From NCBI RefSeq assembly GCF_964340395.1, contig NC_135554.1, positions 1,456,001 to 1,520,000 of the forward strand: DNA of 64,000 nt, written 5' to 3'. The stretch comes from Glandiceps talaboti (taxonomy: Eukaryota; Hemichordata; Enteropneusta; Spengelidae). Under the pieces are notes generated by a model. That model saw only the letters and a list, made by a program, of their open reading frames with translations, ran no database searches and was not told where the DNA came from. Within the stretch, counting starts at the first letter, position 1. Each line of letters opens with the position of its first letter. Below, piece after piece: positions 13,338 to 27,700 of this stretch. The position numbers were made by a program, and so were the translations under genes.

Positions 13338-16300
13338 ATTGTGTGAGAGACAGTTTAGAGGAATGGTGCCTTTTGGTCCTATTGTCAATAAAATGTATCC
13401 GTTTGAGCATATATTTGCTATGCCGGCTCATATTTGCTATGCTGGCTGATGTTTGAGGGCGTCCTTTCACAACTTTATCTGTACATACTTAATTCTGCAT
13501 TCAATTTGTGAGAGTCTAAAATATAATAAAAAGCAATTTCAATATTGCATGTCAGGAAAATGTTATGTAAATTGTTATGATTATTTACAACTTTACAGCT
13601 AATCAATATCTTTGGAATAGTGACAGCATACAAGTCACAAAACAGAATGACCATTACTCTACATACTACATTATCAGTAGAGTACATGGCCGGCATGCTA
13701 TTTGAAGTTTTGCAGGCAGGGAAAATGGACGTGTTTTAGAACAATTTTGTTTCATAATAGATTGCACAAATTGGTAAATTTTATATGGAGAGTGTTGGAA
13801 ATGTTTTAAAGTCACAGTTCAAGGTTCAAGTTTACTTACAAAGAAATGAATCCGCTTGAAAAAAAATAATGCTTTGACGCCATATACGTGTAAAATTTTG
13901 ACTGAAAGTTCATTATCTTTCTGTAATTTCAAAAGTATTATAAGAAATAATGAATCATAAGTGAATCACAGGTGATATTATTTAAGCCACTTCATTTCCA
14001 ATTAGCAGATGGGTATTGCCTGGGGCTCCGGTGCAATTTTAGATCTAACCATCTTTTCCACTGCTGCTGCATTAATTGGCGCATTTCCAAATTGTCTCAT
14101 CATGCAACAGTCACGACAGTACCACAGTAAAATGTGGATCAAGATGAATGGGACAGCGAAATTTCAGACAATTGTCTTTTGGTGACTCATTTGGGAATGT
14201 TGACTGCTAAAATCAACGAATGTATTCCAAAAAACAACCCTTTCAAATATAGTTAATCTTTTTGAAGGCGTAGCTGATATTTTCTTGAAGTTATTTGAAA
14301 TTGATAAATATTCTACACGATACTGTGATACTACAAACCAGCCATATTTGAAATTGGCTAGTGAGTTCATTATTGACTTCGAACTGACAGTGCCTCCATA
14401 TGGAGTTGCACAGGATACCTAATTTGTATGAAAATGTGACAGCTACATATGTGCGTGGAAATTACACCTGTGTAAATGGACTGTTTAATCATGAAGCAAC
14501 TAACAGTTTCCCTGACTGCAACTTTGGATGGATGTTTTCGTACACGAGTGTCTCATGTCAAACCGAACTTTATTACTCAAAGACCTACATAATCGAACAT
14601 CCATCATGTCATATATTTAACTGAAGTTTATGTACTACGTATGCATATATGTATATGATTTACACTGCCAAGAAAGGACAGTTGAACTGTGCTCAAATAG
14701 CAAAAGGTATGTAGAGCTGATGACTCTTCGTTAGCAGACATGTTTAACGTTTGCATATGTTAGCGCAACTCAAAAGAACAAAAATGTCAAGATGGGGTTG
14801 TAACTTGTATTTTCAAGTTGATGGTAATTTGTATTAAATCGTAATTTCACTCAGTATATCGTTATTTCTGTGTAATGCTGTCATTATTGCTAATGGTTGC
14901 CAGCTTTTACATGTAAAATGAGTGAAGGCCTTCTTCACATTCCTGCACATCGGTTTGTTTATGTACATTTATATGCATGTAGCACCCTCCTTGCGCATTA
15001 CATGTTGTATGCAGTCTGGCCCTGCACTTTGATATTTGGGATCGTAATTAAACCTTGTGATCGGCAAAGATCTTCTGACATACATGTTAAAGCTTTAACG
15101 ACCAGTCAGTTTGTGACTCGTTGCATATTTTATTTGGACTTAGAATAACAAAATATTTGATATTTTAATAGCAAACCCATTCATTTGTAGGTGTATGTCA
15201 GATGTATTTTTTACTAAAACATGGCATTTGTATTAATGTAAGCGTATTTTATGTTTCCATGGACGCCACTGTCCAATTTTAGATATTACGTGTATGTCTT
15301 ACAATAGATAGCACTAGTGCATATATGCCAAAAATAAGCAGGCAGGCTAACATGATATAAATAATCTTCGTGAGTTTTGATAACCACAGACAAGGAAAGT
15401 CTTTCGATAATGCAGCTGTACACAACACGTAAGCACGGCAATACTTGTTATAAGTTAGCAAGTCATACAGTTTTGGAAGATTCCATTTTACCATGATTGC
15501 TTTCACAACATGGACATTCACATGTATGCAGTAGTCCATTGGTGTAGGGTCTATGAGTAGTCCAGGTCGGTTTCATTTCTTGCGTTAGCACACCCAGCGT
15601 CCCCCATTGCTCAAAGTGTAAACAGTGGTGGATAATTGTCAAAATAAACATCACTGTCCCTGTATCACAGAAATATTGGCACACAGTCACACTTCCTCTA
15701 TCACAGAAGGAGTGGTAACATTGCCAAACAATGTGTTTGTCCATAGACCCCACTATGGTTTGTCAATCCTTTCTGTGATGTACTTGTTTTGACTAGATCT
15801 ACCCTGACCAACATAGTCCTAGATTTTGGTAGCAAATATCAAAGTTAGATTCAAACATATTTATAGATTTGATGACTGTACTAACATTTCCTTAACTTTG
15901 TCACATATCATTGTGAGATACCTGATATTGACCCAAAGACACAGTCTGCAAGAGATTGTGATGAAGATGGCATAGTATCAGGTATTCTTTTCTCATGTTC
16001 CTTTTTTAGCACAACTAGTGCTATAGGCATGGCAAAATGTGTGTGTGTAAATGACTTAAACTCAAAAACTGCGATATTTGGTGGGGACATTACTTAGGGT
16101 GTGTAGATGGAAAATAGTTCAAATGAAAATGATCACATCACAGATGTGTTTTTTGGGTCAAAAAGTGATTTTTGGTAACTTAGACTCCATAAGATCTGGG
16201 CAGATTGGCCTGAAATTTGGTTGGAATGTTCTTCGGGGTTGTTTAGTTTAAGAATTGTTCATGACAAGATGATCCCATCAATGATATGCAAATTTAGGCT

Positions 16301-19300
16301 AAAAATGTGTCTTTTTGGTCAAAAGTCTTTAATTCCAAAATTACACAGCAGATGGCTGAGATTTGGTGGGAACGTTCTAAGGGGTGTTTAGATTAAGATG
16401 TATTCTTGATGTGATGATTTCATCTGTGATATGCAAATTTTTTAATTAGGGATGTGTACAAGAAGATGTAGTCACAATATCATCATCCCGTCAGTAATAT
16501 GCAAATTAGGTCTAAAAATCTCAATTTGGTCAAAATCTTGAAAACTACATGGTGAATGGGGCTGAAACTTGGTAGGGATGTTTCTGGAGGTGTTATCTGC
16601 AATTTTTGTTCAAAACATTTGACACAACTGCCCCTTGCAACCATGGCCATGCCCTTCAGCAACAGTAAGACTCACATCAGTTTTACAAAATAATATTAAA
16701 TTATTAGAAAAATATGATCGTTTCTGAGTTTTTAGCACAACTGAACTACAGTGTAGGTTCAGTAGTGCTATAAGCATCGAGCAGTGTCTGTCCATCTGTC
16801 TGCCAGGTCTGTGTGAGTGTGGACGACTTAAACTCAAAACTGCCAACCTGATTCCCTTGGTATTTGGTGGGGACATTACTTGTGGGGTCTAGTTGGGAAA
16901 TTGTTCAAATGAAAATGATCGCATCACAGATGTGTGATTTGGGTCAAAAAATGTAATTTTTGGTAAAAAAAAACCTTTAACTCAGAAACTACTTGGCAGA
17001 TTGGTGTGAAATTTGGTGGGAACATTCTTAAGGGGGTGTAAAGTAAGATTTGTTCATGATGATTCCATCAATAATATGCAAAGTAGGGCTAAAAATGTGT
17101 CTTTTTGTTAAAAAATCTGTAATGTCAAAACTATTCAGTAGATTGGGCTGAAATTTAACAGTGATGCATATGTGGGTGTTAAGATGAAGAAATATAATGA
17201 TCTCATCAGTGATATGCAAATTAGGTGTACAAATGTGAATTTTGGTCAAAAATTTATATCTCAGAAATTACTTGGTCAATGAGACTGAATCTTGGTGAGA
17301 TGTTTCTAAAAGTGTTATTCTGAAGATTTTCTTCAAAATATTTTGACTTATTGGCCCTAGCAACCATGACCACGCCCTTAGGAACAACCAAATGGTAGTA
17401 TATTTTGGTCAAATAACATCATCTGGTAGGCAAGAGAATAAAAATGTATGCAAATATCCCTAGCAACCATGACTATGCCCATAGCAACAGCCAAACAGTC
17501 ATGTATTTCACAAAGATAACAGGAATTAATAGACAAATGAATAAACATTCAAAAAATGGATATAAATTTGCCTAGCAACCACACCCATAGCAACAGACAA
17601 ATGATCACATATATTGTGAAGATAACGAGGATTAATAGACAAATGAATAAACATTTAAAAATGTGTGCAAATATGCCGAGCAATAAGACCACGCCCATAG
17701 CAACAGCCAAATCATCACGTATATTGCAAAGATAATATCAGGAATTCATACAGAAGTGAACAAAAACATTAAAAAATGTATGCAAATATATATAACAACA
17801 TGACCACACCCAGAGCAACAGCCAAATGATCATGTATATCGCAAAGATAGCAACATGGTTGGATAGGCAACTGGATAGTCATTCAGCAAATGAACACCTA
17901 TTGTTAGCATGGACTAGCATATGGATAAACATTTTTTAAAAACTGTACAGTTGTGCTACAACGCCACTGGCAGTATTTTTTCTTCTGTATGGAAGAGATG
18001 TATTTAGTGGGTGAAAGGCTGTCTGTCTGTGTCATCGTTTTCTCTAAAAACGGCTGGCTCAATTCAAACGAAATTTGGTAGATGTGTTCAGTAGGGTAAT
18101 GGCAAGAATTGATTAGGTTTTAGTAAACATCCCATGAATATTAATAAGCAATTAATGTAATTAATGGTTTTTGGTAATTAGGCTATATCTCAAGAATACA
18201 AGCTTCAAATTCATTATAACTTGGTACATACATTTGCGATACCAAAGCGCACCTGTCCTGAAAATATTAGTGATGTAGCTTTTAGTTTTAATAAGTTATT
18301 GGTATATTTTTGTAGGCCACAAAAATGGAAAAAATAGTTTCTCGTCAGGAAATGTCTAAAGTGGTGTGACGATGCGATTATTTTTTTTACATTCTCAACA
18401 AATGTTAATCAATCTACTTATCATTGTAGTTACTGTTCTTTTTATTTAGTACTTTACAGCAAGTGTGTATGTGGGGCAGATGTCATAGGCTAGTTCATGA
18501 TTACTTTTGCAGTTAATTAACGCGGGAAGGGGGGTACTTAAGTGATGGGCGCTGACCAGGAACAATTTTCTTTTGTTTTGGGCCTTTAAATCTCTTTCTA
18601 TGGTGAGTGCTATGCTACGACCTCAGACTACTAACTACTTTGTGGTCTGAGCTACAATGTTCTATAAAGCTTCACATTACATGTTGTGGTTGGCCAGGAG
18701 ATCACTAACAGCAATGGGCAAATAGTAATCAATGAGAAAAAATATCTTATTGTATATGTTCTGTTGTATTCCAACAATTGTCTGTAGGAACGACAATCTC
18801 AAAACTTTGCCCTTACGGAAGGCATTCAGTTTAAATCTGGTTTAATATATACTTTTATAAAACTGTGATGGTTAAGTGTTGAACATGTTTTCCAGCAACA
18901 GGTAGAATTCATGTTTTAAAATATATGTAGAATAAGTGTAAACAACATTCTATTTAAAAATTCTGAGCACTTCATTGACCTATGATATACTACTACTTAT
19001 ACTCCCAGACAAGGTAAATTTGTCAACATCAGTTAAATTGTAATTTATATACAATGTATACACAGCGTATGACCGAGAATTCTATTGTTATCAAAGCTCA
19101 TGGCACAGGATGATTCACTTTCAAACATATAATATTCCCAATGCATGAATGTTTAAATTAAAAATGTACATGCACTTAAGTTTACATTTCATTTTTGAGG
19201 TCATTAGGTTAGTGTTAATTCAGATTAAACTCTGTTAATTCAGATTAAACTCTGATATTGTTAATTAAGATTAAACTGTGATATTGTTAATTCAGATTAA

Positions 19301-22300
19301 ACTCTGATAGTGTTAATTCAGATTAAACTCTGTTAATTCAGATTAAACTCTGATATTGTTAATTCAGTTAAACTCTGATAGTGTTAATTCATATTAAACT
19401 CTGACAGTGTTAATTCAGATTAAACTCTGATAGTGTTAATTCAGATTAAACTCTGTTAGTGTTAATTCAGATTAAACTCTGATAGTGTTAATTCAGATTA
19501 AACTCTGATATTGTTAATTCAGATTAAACTCTGACTGTTAATTCAGATTAAACTGATATTGTTAATTCAGATTAAACTCTGACTGTTAATTCAGATTAAA
19601 CTCTGATAGTGTTAATTCAGATTAAACTCTGACAGTGTTAATTCAGATTAAACTCTGACTGTTAATTCAGATTAAACTCTGACAGTGTTAATTCAGATTA
19701 AACTCTGATAGTGTTAATTCAGATTAAACTCTGATAGTGTTAATTCAGATTAAACTCTGACAGTGTTAATTCAGATTAAACTCTGATAGTGTTAATTCAG
19801 ATTAAACTCTGACTGTTAATTCAGATTAAACTCTGATAGTGTTAATTCAGATTAAACTCTGATAGTGTTAATTCAGATTAAACTCTAACAGTGTTAATTC
19901 AGATTAAACTCTGATAGTGTTAATTCAGATTAAACTCTGACAGTGTTAATTCAGATTAAACTCTGATAGTGTTAATTCAGATTAAACTCTGACAGTGTTA
20001 ATTCAGATTAAACTCTGATAGTGTTAATTCAGATTAAACTCTGACTGTTAATTCAGATTAAACTCTGACAGTGTTAATTCAGATTAAACTCTGACAGTGT
20101 TAATTCAGATTAAACTCTGATAGTGTTAATTCAGATTAAACTCTGACTGTTAATTCAGATTAAACTCTGACAGTGTTAATTCAGATTAAACTCTGACAGT
20201 GTTAATTCAGATTAAACTCTGACAGTGTTAATTCAGATTAAACTCTAACAGTGTTAATTCAGATTAAACTCTGACAGTGTTAATTCAGATTAAACTCTGT
20301 TAGTGTTAATTCAGATTAAACTCTGACAGTGTTAATTCATATTAAACTCTGACAGTGTTAATTCAGATTAAACTCTGATAGTGTTAATTCAGATTAAACT
20401 CTGACAGTGTTAATTCAGATTAAACTCTGACAGTGTTTATTCAGATTAAACTCTGTTAGTGTTAATTCAGATTAAACTCTGATAGTGTTAATTCAGATTA
20501 ATCTCTGACAGTGTTAATTCAGATTAAACTCTGATAGTGTTAATTCAGATTAAACTCTGATAGTGTTAATTCAGATTAAACTCTGATAGTGTTAATTCAG
20601 ATCAAACTCTGATAGTGTTAATTCAGATTAAACTCTGATAGTGTTAATTCAGATTAAACTCTGATAGTGTTAATTCAGATCAAACTCTGATAGTGTTAAT
20701 TCAGATTAAACTCTGACAGTGTTAATTCAGATTAAACTCTGATACTGTTAATTCAGATTAAACTCTGACTGTTAATTCAGATTAAACTCTGACTGTTAAT
20801 TCAGATTAAACTCTGATAGTGTTAATTCAGATTAAACTCTGATAGTGTTAATTCAGATTAAACTCTGATAGTGTTAATTCAGATTAAACTCTGACTGTTA
20901 ATTCAGATTAAACTCTGACTGTTAATTCAGATTAAACTCTGACTGTTAATTCAGATTAAACTCTGATAGTGTTAATTCAGATTAAACTCTGACTGTTAAT
21001 TCAGATTAAACTCTGATATTGTTAATTCAGATTAAACTCTGATTGTTAATTCAGATTAAACTCTGATAGTGTTAATTCAGATTAAACTCTGACAGTGTTA
21101 ATTCAGATTAAACTCTGACTGTTAATTCAGATTAAACTCTGACAGTGTTAATTCAGATTAAACTCTGATAGTGTTAATTCAGATTAAACTCTGATAGTGT
21201 TAATTCAGATTAAACTCTGATAGTGTTAATTCAGATTAAACTCTGACAGTGTTAATTCAGATTAAACTTTGACTGTTAATTCATATTAAACTCTGACAGT
21301 GTTAATTCAGATTAAACTCTGATAGTGTTAATTCAGATTAAACTCTGATATTGTTAATTCAGATTAAACTCTGACAGTGTTAATTCAGATTAAACTCTGT
21401 TAGTGTTAATTCAGATTAAACTCTGTTAGTGTTAATTCAGATTAAACTCTGACTGTTAATTCAGATTAAACTCTGACTGTTAATTCAGATTAAACTCTGA
21501 TAGTGTTAATTCAGATTAAACTCTGATAGTGTTAATTCAGATCAAACTCTGATAGTGTTAATTCAGATTAAACTCTGACAGTGTTAATTCAGATTAAACT
21601 CTGATAGTGTTAATTCAGATTAAACTCTGACTGTTAATTCAGATTAAACTCTGACTGTTAATTCAGATTAAACTCTGACTGTTAATTCAGATTAAACTCT
21701 GATAGTGTTAATTCAGATTAAACTCTGATAGTGTTATCTTCAAATGGAAATTCATCTGTGTTGGTAAACCATAGTATTCAATTTGAACTTTTGTTCCAAA
21801 CACAACTAGAAAATTTACCTGAAATTTTCGACTGTACACTTCAGTCTTTGTCAACAGATTGACCCACTATTCAGCACACGTGACCTTACAGGACACGTGA
21901 GCCTAATAAGGGGTCAAAGGTGCCTGGAAGTTTGTATCGTCCCCCGTCTCTGTTTAGTGATGACACTGAAACCAGATATTTTGAACGGGGAGTGAAAGAA
22001 GCTATTTACATCCGAGCACTCAAACCATCACTAAACAGAGACGGGGGACGATACAAACTTCCAGGCACCTTTGACCCCTTATTAGGCTCACGTGTCCTGT
22101 AAGGTCACGTGTGCTGAATAGTGGGTCAATCTGTTGACAAAGACTGAAGTGTACAGTCGAAAATTTCAGGTAAATTTTCTAGTTGTGTTTGGAACAAAAG
22201 TTCAAATTGAATACTCTGATAGTGTTAATTCAGATTAAACTCTGATAGTGTTAATTCAGATTAAACTCTGATAGTGTTAATTCAGATTAAACTCTGACTG

Positions 22301-24725
22301 TTAATTCAGATTAAACTCTGACTGTTAATTCAGATTAAACTCTGACTGTTAATTCAGATTAAACTCTGACTGTTAATTCAGATTAAACTCTGATAGTGTT
22401 AATTCAGATTAAACTCTGACTGTTAATTCAGATTAAAGTCTGACTGTTAATTCAGATTAAACTCTGACTGTTAATTCAGATTAAACTCTGACTGTTAATT
22501 CAGATTAAACTCTGATAGTGTTAATTCAGATTAAACTCTGATAGTGTTAATTCAGATTAAACTCTGACAGTGTTAATTCAGATTAAACTCTGATAGTGTT
22601 AATTCAGATTAAACTCTGATAGTGTTAATTCAGATTAAACTCTGATAGTGTTAATTGAGATTAAACTCTGACTGTTAATTCAGATTAAACTCTGATAGTG
22701 TTAATTCAGATTAAACTCTGATAGTGTTAATTCAGATTAAACTCTGATAGTGTTAATTCAGATTAAACTCTGTTAGTGTTAATTCAGATTAAACTCTGAT
22801 AGTGTTAATTCAGATTAAACTCTGATAGTGTTAATTCAGATTAAACTCTGATAGTGTTAATTCAGATTAAACTCTGATAGTGTTAATTCAGATTAAACTC
22901 TGATAGTGTTAATTCAGATTAAACTCTGATAGTGTTAATTCAGATTAAACTCTGATAGTGTTAATTCAGATTAAACTCTGATAGTGTTAATTCAGATTAA
23001 ACTCTGATAGTATTAATTCAGATTAAACTCTGACTGTTAATTCAGATTAAACTCTGATAGTGTTAATTCAGATTAAACTTTGACAGTGTTAATTCAGATT
23101 AAACTCTGATAGTGTTAATTCAGATTAAACTCTGATAGTGTTAATTCAGATTAAACTCTGACAGTGTTAATTCAGATTAAACTCTGACTGTTAATTCAGA
23201 TTAAACTCTGATAGTGCTAATTCAGATTAAACTCTGACTGTTAATTCAGATTAAACTCTGATAGTGTTAATTCAGATTAAACTCTGACAGTGTTAATTCA
23301 GATTAAACTCTGATAGTGTTAATTCAGATTAAACTCTGACAGTGTTAATTCAGATTAAACTCTGATAGTGTTAATTCAGATTAAACTCTGACTGTTAATT
23401 CAGATTAAACTCTGATATTGTTAATTCAGATTAAACTCTGATAGTGTTAATTCAGATTAAACTCTGATAGTGTTAATTCAGATTAAACTCTGACAGTGTT
23501 AATTCAGATTAAACTCTGATAGTGTTAATTCAGATTAAACTCTGATAGTGTTAATTCAGATTAAACTCTGATAGTGTTAATTCAGATTAAACTCTGACTG
23601 TTAATTCAGATTAAACTCTGATAGTGTTAATTCAGATTAAACTCTGACTGTTAATTCAGATTAAACTCTGATAGTGTTAATTCAGATTAAACTCTGATAG
23701 TGTTAATTCAGATTAAACTCTGATAGTGTTAATTCAGATTAAACTCTGATAGTGTTAATTCAGATTAAACTCTGACAGTGTTAATTCAGATTAAACTCTG
23801 ACAGTGTTAATTCAGATTAAACTCTGACAGTGTTAATTCAGATTAAACTCTGTTAGTGTTAATTCAGATTAAACTCTGATAGTGTTAATTCAGATTAAAC
23901 TCTGATAGTGTTAATTCAGATTAAACTCTGATAGTGTTAATTCAGATTAAACTCTGACAGTGTTAATTCAGATTAAACTCTGACAGTGTTAATTCAGATT
24001 AAACTCTGACTGTTAATTCAGATTAAACTCTGATAGTGTTAATTCAGATTAAACTCTGATAGTGTTAATTCAGATTAAACTCTGATAGTGTTAATTCAGA
24101 TTAAACTCTGACAGTGTTAATTCAGATTAAACTCTGACAGTGTTAATTCAGATTAAACTCTGTTAGTGTTAATTCAGATTAAACTCTGATAGTGTTAATT
24201 CAGATTAAACTCTGATAGTGTTAATTCAGATTAAACTCTGATAGTGTTAATTCAGATTAAACTCTGATAGTGTTAATTCAGATTAAACTCTGACAGTGTT
24301 AATTCAGATTAAACTCTGACTGTTAATTCAGATTAAACTCTGATAGTGTTAATTCAGATTAAACTCTGATAGTGTTAATTCAGATTAAACTCTGATAGTG
24401 TTAATTCAGATTAAACACTGACTGTTAATTCAGATTAAACTCTGACAGTGTTAATTCAGATTAAACTCTGATAGTGTTAATTCAGATTAAACACTGATAG
24501 TGTTAATTCAGATTACACTCTGATAGTGTTAATTCAGATTAAACTCTGATAGTGTTAATTCAGATTAAATAATTTGTGTGATTTCATTTATAGTTAACTG
24601 TTACCCAGCCCCTAACATCAGCTGTGATGATATGCAGTTTGGATTTCAAAAAGACATACCTTGCAGATACACGTGAGTAGTAATTGCAGATTTTTTATTT
24701 TAGGTTCAGTGGTTTTATAGGCATG

Positions 24726-24793
<68 letters not shown>

Positions 24794-27700
24794 CAAAGAC
24801 AAAAACTGCCAGACCTTCATATGTGGTGGGACATTACTTAGGGTGTGTAGATAGGAAATTGTTCAAATGAAAGTGATTGCATCACACATGTATTCTGGTG
24901 TCAGAAAATGTAATTTTTCGTACCCCTTAATATATTTCTAAAAATCTAATCCAAATCTGCCAAATCACAAAATACCCCCAGACAAAACTCCTGCTTAGTA
25001 TAGATAAATGGGTTGTGATTTGCTTTACATGTAATGTAGATTTGTACAGTAACTAATTACAGTGTACACTCATACAACTTGTATATCAACTGACTTTCTG
25101 CAATTATTGTAACACCTATAACCAGATTTAGACTGAATGTCTTGCAATTTCATGAGTTGTGCAGGAAATTTAGCTCTATATCTGTGATTTTTCAAGTCCC
25201 AATGAAAGTGAGTTGTCAAAAATGTTGTTCAAATGCCTCCTATTCTCAGCACAGGAAAGCTTGCCATCCTTGACTTCGCTCGGCTTTTGTGATCCCCTAT
25301 ATACCCGGGATATGCACACCTGTTTCCACGGCAAATAATAAACAAAATTCAAACCCACATAACATTGCTATAATTATGCATCAGAAAGTTTACATACTTC
25401 ATGGTAAACATCATAACAGTTTAACAGCTGTAATACAGTGAAGTGATACAGTATTATTACCCTACTTCGTCACTGGGTAAAGTGTATACATTCCTATTTC
25501 AACCGACAGATGTACCATCTGCTCGAAATCTTTAATCACTACGGGAAAATTGTCAAGATTTGTTGAGTGGCATGCCGTCACTGTACACTAATTATGTAGA
25601 GGTCAATGTATAGGTCGCCAGTATTCTTTTTGATACATTGTTGGGAAATTTTTTTCGTAGGCTAGGCTTGGTCTATTTTCCATATTTGACCACATACATT
25701 TATACATACGGTGTAAATTATAGATTATTACACTTGATAAATATGTGAGAGTGTATTTATTTCCTGAGATACCTTGCTAGATACACAAGCCTTGCAACAA
25801 ACAGCGGTAGTTTGTTAACGAGAGAAATCGGAAAAGAACACAGTAAAAAGGAGACAGTTCGAGGTCAATGTAATATACTTCCTAAATTTCTAATCGAAAA
25901 TCTAAAAAGATGTGATTTCTCTTTATTCATCTGTGAATTAGTGTGTGATATTTCAAAATGATATGTCCATATTTGACGAAATTGAAACGACTTTACTGGT
26001 GGGATATAGTTTACATCTTGGTGGGTACACTTTACTGGTGGGATATAGTTTACATCTTGGTGGGTACACTTTACTGGTGGGATATAGTTTACATCTTGGT
26101 GGGATATAGTTTACATCTTGGTGGGTACACTTTACTGGTGGGATATAGTTTACATCTTGGTGGGTACACTTTACTGGTGGGATATAGTTTACATCTTGGT
26201 GGGTACACTTTACTGGTGGGATATAGTTTACATCTTGGTGGGTACACTTTACTGGTGGGATATAGTTTACATCTTGGTGGGTACACTTTACTGGTGGGAT
26301 ATAGTTTACATCTTGGTGGGTACACTTTACTGGTGGGATATAGTTTACATCTTGGTGGGTACACTTTACTGGTGGGATATAGTTTACATCTCTATGGTTA
26401 CACTTTACTGGTGGGATATAGTTTACATCTTGGTGGGTACACTTTACTGGTGGGATATAGATTACATCTTGGTGGGTACACTTTACTGGTGGGATATAGT
26501 TTACATCTTGGTGAGTACACTTTACTGGTGGGATATAGTTTACATCTTGGTGGTTACACTTTACTGGTGGGATATAGTTTACATCTTGGTGGGTACACTT
26601 TACTGGTGGGATATAGTTTACATCTTGGTGGTTACACTTTACTGGTGGGATATAGTTTACATCTTGGTGGGTACACTTTACTGGTGGGATATAGTTTACA
26701 TCTTGGTGGGTACACTTTACTGGTGAGATATAGTTTACATCTTGGTGGTTACACTTTACTGGTGGGATATAGTTTACATCTTGGTGGTTACACTTTACTG
26801 GTGGGATATAGTTTACATCTTGGTGGTTACACTTTACTGGTGGGATATAGTTTACATCTTGGTGGTTACACTTTACTGGTGGGATATAGTTTACATCTTG
26901 GTGGTTACACTTTACTGGTGGGATATAGTTTACATCTTGGTGAGTACACTTTACTGGTGGGATATAGTTTACATCTTGGTGGGTACACTTTACTGGTGGG
27001 ATATAGTTTACATCTTGGTGAGTACACTTTACTGGTAGGATATAGTTTACATCTTGGTGGTTACACTTTACTGGTAGGATATAGTTTACATCTTGGTGGT
27101 TACACTTTACTGGTGGGATTTAGTTTACATCTTGGTGGGTACACTTTACTGCTGGGATATAGTTTACATCGCTATGGTTACACTTTACTGGTGTGATATA
27201 GTTTACATCTTGGTGAGTACACTTTACTGGTGGGATATAGTTTACATCTTGGTGGGTACACTTTACTGGTGGGATATAGTTTACATCTTGGTGAGTACAC
27301 TTTACTGGTAGGATATAGTTTACATCTTGGTGGTTACACTTTACTGGTAGGATATAGTTTACATCTTGGTGGTTACACTTTACTGCTGGGATATAGTTTA
27401 CATCGCTATGGTTACACTTTACTGGTGTGATATAGTTTACATCTTGGTGGGTATGCTTTACTGGTGGGATATAGTTTACATCTTGCTGATGTTCTTTTAC
27501 AGGAATGGTGTGTACCATGAAGTAGCTGTTTTGTTATCTGTATTCCTGGGTATGTTTGGAATTGACCGGTTCTACCTAGGTTATCCTGCAATTGGACTTC
27601 TTAAACTCTCAACACTAGGTTTTTTCTTTCTTGGTCAGCTTATAGACATCATTCTTATAGCTTCACAGGTAAGGCATCACAGGACAGTTTTACAACTGAA

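Larger units (their letters stand above)
4352..15904 (+). other. TM2D1: TM2D1 intron 1: U12-type AT-AC intron, 11,553 bp
   Basis: The 5' end is ATATCCTTTT, the minor-spliceosome AT-AC donor consensus. The 3' end is TTCCTTAACTTTGTCAC, with the perfect U12 branch motif TTCCTTAAC (15,888-15,896) about a dozen bases before the terminal AC. Joining CA to A restores Gln43 and gives MGQYHC, the conserved family sequence. No GT-AG pair in the area gives an open, in-frame junction: the usable GTs after exon 1 are out of phase, and the upstream AG at 15,864 leads into an in-frame TAA at 15,882. Confidence 0.85.

Noticed and set aside
14400-14624. Cys-containing ORF considered as TM2D1 exon 2
   Set aside because: YTCVNGLFNHEATNSFPDCN looks superficially like the TM2D luminal region, but there are no fitting splice sites. 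The exon at 15,905 matches better and is in phase.
25958-27196. 412-codon ORF of 13-residue repeats
   Set aside because: It is the 39-bp minisatellite read in a frame kept open because 39 is divisible by three. It lies in a TM2D1 intron and its other-strand and other-frame ORFs are equally long.
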